A stretch of 20,158 bases of DNA, from positions 1 to 20,158 of the forward strand of contig NZQU01000035.1 in NCBI GenBank assembly GCA_002696025.1, given 5' to 3'. The DNA is from Crocinitomicaceae bacterium. GTDB taxonomy: Bacteria; Bacteroidota; Bacteroidia; Flavobacteriales_D; Crocinitomicaceae. The notes under the pieces were generated by a model. That model had not been told where the DNA came from, ran no database searches, and saw only the letters and a program-made list of their open reading frames with translations. Positions 16,331 to 20,158 of this stretch are shown piece by piece. The position numbers and the translations under genes were made by a program. Position 1 is the first letter of the stretch. Every line of letters begins with the position of its first letter.

Positions 16331-17068
16331 TTACTTAGACGTAAAAAAAGCTAAAAATATGCCTGTAGCTACTCCAACATTTAAAGATTCTGCAAAACCC
16401 TTGCCAGAAATCGCAAACTCTGCATCTAAAAATGGTAGTAAATCATCTGATATTCCTTTTCCTTCATTTCCCATTAAAATTATAGAATCTGCATCAAAAA
16501 CCGTCTGTTTGGTCAATTCTTTACCATTTAAAGTGGTTCCTATAATCTTTCTGTTTGTTTCTTTAAACGTTTCTTTTAAATCGACATATTCAACATTTAC
16601 CCTAAAAATTGAACCCATAGTTGATTGAATGACCTTAGAATTATATTTATCTACAGTATTTTTTGAAGCAAAAATTGTATCAATATTAAACCAATCAGCT
16701 GTTCGAATCATGGTTCCAAAATTACCAGGGTCTTGAATATTATCACAAGCCAAAGCCAATCCTTCGTTTCCTTTTTTAGGAAAACAAATGAAATCAAGAA
16801 CAGCAAAGCATTTTGAAGGGTTTTTCATGCTAGATATTTTAGACAAATCAGCTTTCTTAAGTTTATAAACCTTAAAAGCTTCATGAGCCATATTTGGATA
16901 GTTATATGTATCTAAATAAAATAGAAATCTGATTTTTTTTGGGTGAAATTGAATCGCCTCATTTATTAATTTTTCTCCTTCAATCAAAAAACATTGTTCC
17001 TTATTTCTAATTTTTAAATATTGAAGAGACCTAAGCCATTTTAATATATTCTTTGATGCGTATTCCAC
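16331..17068 (-). CDS. TrmH/SpoU-family RNA 2'-O-methyltransferase
   Basis: The 245-residue protein is a SPOUT-class (alpha/beta-knot) RNA ribose methyltransferase. The N-terminal substrate-binding domain (about 1-95, with KEQCFLIEGEKLINEAI) precedes the three SpoU motifs: NIQDPGNFGTMIRTADW (110-126), ILMGNEGKGIS (197-207) and SGKGFAESLNVGVATGI (221-237), which form the SAM-binding knot. Its target, rRNA or tRNA, cannot be decided here; RlmB-like rRNA methylation is plausible. The start is GTG at 17068, directly preceded by an in-frame TGA and with no nearby ATG, so the choice is forced. It is divergent from tamL, with only 37 bases between the starts, a pairing I know from other Bacteroidota. 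Confidence 0.92.
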   Translation of the reverse strand: MEYASKNILKWLRSLQYLKIRNKEQCFLIEGEKLINEAIQFHPKKIRFLFYLDTYNYPNMAHEAFKVYKLKKADLSKISSMKNPSKCFAVLDFICFPKKGNEGLALACDNIQDPGNFGTMIRTADWFNIDTIFASKNTVDKYNSKVIQSTMGSIFRVNVEYVDLKETFKETNRKIIGTTLNGKELTKQTVFDADSIILMGNEGKGISDDLLPFLDAEFAISGKGFAESLNVGVATGIFLAFFTSK

Positions 17069-17083
17069 TCAGACTTTTATTTA

Positions 17084-17091
17084 TATTTTTG
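17084..17091 (+). promoter_or_regulatory. Candidate -7 promoter element for tamL
   Basis: TATTTTTG matches the Bacteroidota -7 consensus TAnnTTTG exactly, in the 37-base gap between divergent genes. Transcription would start near 17098, giving a leader of under ten bases before the TTG start. No well-spaced -33 TTG is visible, so support is partial. Confidence 0.35.
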
Positions 17092-17105
17092 TTTAAAATT
17101 AATCA

Positions 17106-19811
17106 TTGACAACACGTAAACATACGTATTTTTATTTTTTTAGTGTATTGTTACTATGCGCCTGTCACCCGTCTAAGTTTGTTCCGGAGGGTAAATACCT
17201 TTTAAAAAAAAATAAAATAATCATTAGCGGAGATAAAAGCCTTTCAGAAGACTTGAATAACATAGTCAAACAAAAGGAAAACTTCAGAACCTTAGGCCTT
17301 CGTTTTAATTTATGGGCATACAACCAAATAGACTCCTCTAAAGTTGCAAAAAAAAGATTAATTAAAAATCAAAAAATATCATCCATTAACCAAACTCGAA
17401 GAACAAGGCAAGAAAGAATCAACAAAAAGAGAATTGACAAAGCAAGACGTAAAGGACAAGAATATTACACAGAAAAAATCATTCCTCTAAAAGATACTAT
17501 AGAACCTAGATCTTTCTTTGGAGAATGGCTAAAATATAGCCTAGGCGAGCACCCTGTAATATTTGATAGTTCATATATGAATAAGACGATGGACCAATTT
17601 GAGATTTTTCTCAGAAAAAAAGGATATTATGATGCCAATTGTAGTTCAAAAGTCACCTACAAAAAAGAAGCTATAGTCCATTACTATGTTAATACTGGAA
17701 AAGTCTTTTTAATTGATAGTTTTCATGTAAAATGTAACAACAGAAACATTAAAGCCAATGTTGATCAATATATTAAATCCATTAATAAAAAAAATAAAGA
17801 GCACCCGATTTTATATAAGCCTTTCAACATTTTTTATCTAGATGAATTAAGGTCATTAATTGCAAAAAAACTAAGAGACTCTGGATATTTTGGGTATTCG
17901 GCATCAAACATATCATATTTGGTTGATACAAGTGAAGTTAATAAAAGCGTCAGGCTAGAAATAAATGTTAAAAGCCAATATGTAGAAAAAGTTAATGAAA
18001 TTGAAATTAAAAAAGAATATAAAATCTACCCTATAAGTAAAGTCATTTTTAATTTGTGTGATACCAACCATTTGAAAGAAGAATTTAGAAGCTATGTCGA
18101 TAAAAAAAATATATCCATAAATAACAGTGATGAATCTCAATTCATAAATACAGGTGAAATTATTAGATATGCGAAATTACCATTCGATTCGAAAAAAAGA
18201 AAACAAGAAAATTTAAGCAAGCAAGAACTAGATCCAAAAAGAAAGGTTTACATCAAGTATAATGGAACAAAACCAAGTGTTAAACCAGAAATATTAGAGC
18301 TTCAAAACTACCTTGAAGAAACAAATGTATATAAAGAATATTATGTTGAAAGATCATATAGGTCATTGATACAGCTAGGTGTATTTAACAATATAAAGCC
18401 TGTTTTGTCTAGAAATTCAAATAACGATTCTTTGATTGTAAATTATTATTTAAAACCTGCAAAAAAACAAAGTTTTAGTTTTGAGCCAAGATTGAAACAT
18501 TCAAATGGTCTACTTGGAGTTGCAGCATCAGTTAATTATTCCAATAAAAACATTTTTAGAAGTGCCGAAAAAATGACTTTGTCTTTTGGAGGAGGTTTTG
18601 AAGCTCAACCGGCTGTATTTGATAGTGTTTTAAATAGAAGGATTAGAACCCTAAATACTTTTGAGTTTGGACCAAGTTTAACCCTTGAAATACCTGGCTT
18701 GTTTCCTTCACCTGCCACTATGCTATCTAAAAGACAAAAGCCAAAAACAATTATTGATTTCGCTTTTAATATTCAAAAAAGAGATGAGTTTGATCGTCAA
18801 ATTTTTCAAATAAATTATGAATGGGAATTCATCGAAAGTAAGTATCAAATTTTCAGCTTCGGCTTACCATTGTTATCATCTATTAAGTTTGTAAACTTTA
18901 ACCTTGCGGATAGCTTTGCATTAACAATCTACTCCCTTAACGATCCATTCCTTAGCAATACTTATTCAAACCAATTAATTTGGGAGGACATAAGATTTGG
19001 TTATGAAATGAACAATCAAAATAAAGATGAAATTGACAGAAAAATACATGACGCCATCTATTTTAGCAGTGATATTGATTTTGCTGGAAACACCCTATGG
19101 ATGTTAAGAAAAAACCAAATGATAGATCCTGTTTCGGGGCAAAAAACGGTATTTGGCATTGGTTATTCTCAGTTTTTTAAAATCAATAATAATTTTATTC
19201 ATAGTCACAAAATAAATCCAAAAAACTCGATTCACAGTAGGGTTCAGATTGGCTTTGGTGTACCATATGGAAATTCGTCAACATCTCTGCCATATGATTA
19301 TAGTTTTTTTGCTGGTGGATCAAATGATAATAGAGGATGGAATGCAAGATCTCTTGGACCCGGAGCTTACAAGTATTATCTTGATGAAAATGCAACAGCT
19401 ACACAAATAGGAGATGTTCATATTGGAACTTCTGTAGAATATCGTTTGAAATTAAATAGTTTGTTCCAAACAACATTATTTGCAGATGCAGGAAATATAT
19501 GGACAAATAAGTATGACGAAAACAGACCTGGAGGTGAGTTTTCTAAAAATTGGTATAAGCAAATAGCAGTTGCCTTGGGGACTGGAATAAGACTTGATCT
19601 TGATTTCTTTGTTATTCGATTTGATATTGGAGTTCCATTTTACAATCCTGCACTGCCCGATCAATCAAGATGGATTTTCCAATCAAGAGATAATTATTAC
19701 AATGAAGGAGTATCATTTTTAAGTAATGTAAATTCTATTGAAGAAGCCAAAAATAAAATGTCAAAGCCATTTAGACCTTCTATTCACTTTGGATTAGGAT
19801 TCCCATTCTAA
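17106..19811 (+). CDS. tamL: TamL: outer-membrane lipoprotein of the BamA/TamA superfamily
   Basis: This 901-residue protein is the Bacteroidota TamA-like outer-membrane beta-barrel that, unlike BamA or TamA, is a lipoprotein: the lipobox reads LLCAC with Cys20 lipidated. It pairs with an inner-membrane TamB protein in envelope assembly. After the signal comes FVPEGKYLLKKNKI, a strongly basic segment (about 79-117), POTRA-like domains (about 150-295 and 395-465, with LRKKGYYDA and LRDSGYFGYSA repeats), then a 16-stranded-type barrel from about 467, starting KQSFSFEPRLKHSNGLLGVA. The lock loop carries GGSNDNRGWNARSLGPGAY with R743-G744-W745, the VRGF-like motif, and the chain ends in phenylalanine. 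The start is TTG; an in-frame TAA lies two codons before it. Its stop overlaps the convergent MFS gene by 4 bases. Confidence 0.93.
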   Translation: MTTRKHTYFYFFSVLLLCACHPSKFVPEGKYLLKKNKIIISGDKSLSEDLNNIVKQKENFRTLGLRFNLWAYNQIDSSKVAKKRLIKNQKISSINQTRRTRQERINKKRIDKARRKGQEYYTEKIIPLKDTIEPRSFFGEWLKYSLGEHPVIFDSSYMNKTMDQFEIFLRKKGYYDANCSSKVTYKKEAIVHYYVNTGKVFLIDSFHVKCNNRNIKANVDQYIKSINKKNKEHPILYKPFNIFYLDELRSLIAKKLRDSGYFGYSASNISYLVDTSEVNKSVRLEINVKSQYVEKVNEIEIKKEYKIYPISKVIFNLCDTNHLKEEFRSYVDKKNISINNSDESQFINTGEIIRYAKLPFDSKKRKQENLSKQELDPKRKVYIKYNGTKPSVKPEILELQNYLEETNVYKEYYVERSYRSLIQLGVFNNIKPVLSRNSNNDSLIVNYYLKPAKKQSFSFEPRLKHSNGLLGVAASVNYSNKNIFRSAEKMTLSFGGGFEAQPAVFDSVLNRRIRTLNTFEFGPSLTLEIPGLFPSPATMLSKRQKPKTIIDFAFNIQKRDEFDRQIFQINYEWEFIESKYQIFSFGLPLLSSIKFVNFNLADSFALTIYSLNDPFLSNTYSNQLIWEDIRFGYEMNNQNKDEIDRKIHDAIYFSSDIDFAGNTLWMLRKNQMIDPVSGQKTVFGIGYSQFFKINNNFIHSHKINPKNSIHSRVQIGFGVPYGNSSTSLPYDYSFFAGGSNDNRGWNARSLGPGAYKYYLDENATATQIGDVHIGTSVEYRLKLNSLFQTTLFADAGNIWTNKYDENRPGGEFSKNWYKQIAVALGTGIRLDLDFFVIRFDIGVPFYNPALPDQSRWIFQSRDNYYNEGVSFLSNVNSIEEAKNKMSKPFRPSIHFGLGFPF

Positions 19812-20158
19812 ACTAAAAACTCTTTGCCTTCAATTTGAATCTCTTTATCAGGAACTCTGTAAAGAAGAATTAAACCTATAACAAAGAATAAAGCAACAGA
19901 AATAACTGAATATTTAATATCATCAAAAAGATATTCAGCAAGTGCAAAAAATGCTGTACCAAACACAATTCCTATTTTCTCTGAAACATCATAAAAGGAA
20001 AAATAACTGGCGTGATCAGTTGTTTCAGGAAGAAACCTTGAATAAGTTGAACGAGCAATTGCCTGAACACCTCCCATAACCAAACCTACAAAAGCAGCTA
20101 ATATATAAAACTCATGCTCCTTTTTAACTATAAAAGCAGCAGTACATATTAAAATCCA
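19808..20158 (-). CDS. UMF1/Atg22-like MFS transporter, C-terminal part (5' end outside window)
   Basis: The frame is open from the right window edge to a TAG at 19808, giving the last 116 residues of a multi-pass membrane protein. Starting near the edge, the segment reads FYILAAFVGLVMGGVQAIAR, then STYSRFLPETTDHASYFSFY and DVSEKIGIVFGTAFFALAEY, which is the conserved region of the UMF1 MFS family (related to Atg22 vacuolar amino acid effluxers). The final helix (about 90-107 of the visible part) is followed by a short cytoplasmic tail, RVPDKEIQIEGKEFLV. Substrate is unknown; the family exports amino acids or sugars in some members. Any start codon within the window (TTG at 20083) is internal to the conserved domain and should not be used. 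Confidence 0.88.
   Translation of the reverse strand, partial: WILICTAAFIVKKEHEFYILAAFVGLVMGGVQAIARSTYSRFLPETTDHASYFSFYDVSEKIGIVFGTAFFALAEYLFDDIKYSVISVALFFVIGLILLYRVPDKEIQIEGKEFLV

Noticed and set aside
1..20158. Mobile element, phage, CRISPR or defence island
   Set aside because: No transposase, integrase, spacer-like repeats, tRNA-flanked junctions or defence-type domains were seen; gene content is mostly housekeeping with even composition.

Overview
The window looks like a compact, visibly AT-rich chromosomal segment of a Bacteroidota bacterium, most likely in or near the Flavobacteriales. The support is: a TamL-type lipoprotein of the BamA/TamA superfamily divergent from a TrmH-family rRNA methyltransferase; a short, C-terminal-Tyr type prolyl-tRNA synthetase; a short RsmI without the C-terminal extension; almost no Shine-Dalgarno sequences; several TTG/GTG starts; and Bacteroidota-style -7 boxes (TAnnTTTG). 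I see no rRNA, tRNA, CRISPR array, insertion sequence, integrase or phage gene. No stretch over 300 bases lacks a gene: the two largest gaps are about 121 bases (10103-10223) and about 96 bases (6648-6743).

Layout. (1) 1-3510, + strand: the 3' end of serS, an unknown lipoprotein gene, a TPR-repeat exported protein interrupted by one in-frame TAA, and rsmI, all tightly packed. (2) 3512-10102, - strand, transcribed right to left: proS, purK, aroE with 0 to -1 base spacing, then a POT-family peptide transporter with its own candidate promoter, then a DUF819-type membrane protein carrying an added exported N-terminal domain. (3) 10224-12352, + strand: GNAT acetyltransferase, VanW-family protein, small Cys-rich lipoprotein, hotdog-fold thioesterase. 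(4) 12357-17068, - strand: TrmH-family methyltransferase, YqgE/AlgH protein, secreted Ca-dependent PI-PLC-like protein, YigZ/IMPACT protein, exported M1 aminopeptidase. (5) 17106-19811, + strand: tamL. (6) 19808-20158, - strand: the C-terminal end of a UMF1/Atg22-like MFS transporter, cut by the window edge.

The content is mainly housekeeping: translation (SerRS, ProRS, RsmI, TrmH-like), purine and shikimate synthesis (PurK, AroE), envelope assembly (TamL, lipoproteins) and peptide use (exported M1 aminopeptidase and POT transporter). I did not find a convincing new multi-gene defence or mobile system. The points most worth a second look are the in-frame stop in the TPR gene, the exported domain fused to the DUF819 transporter-like protein, the strongly basic segment in TamL, the cysteine pattern of the small lipoprotein, and the complete absence of space between all three convergent gene pairs.
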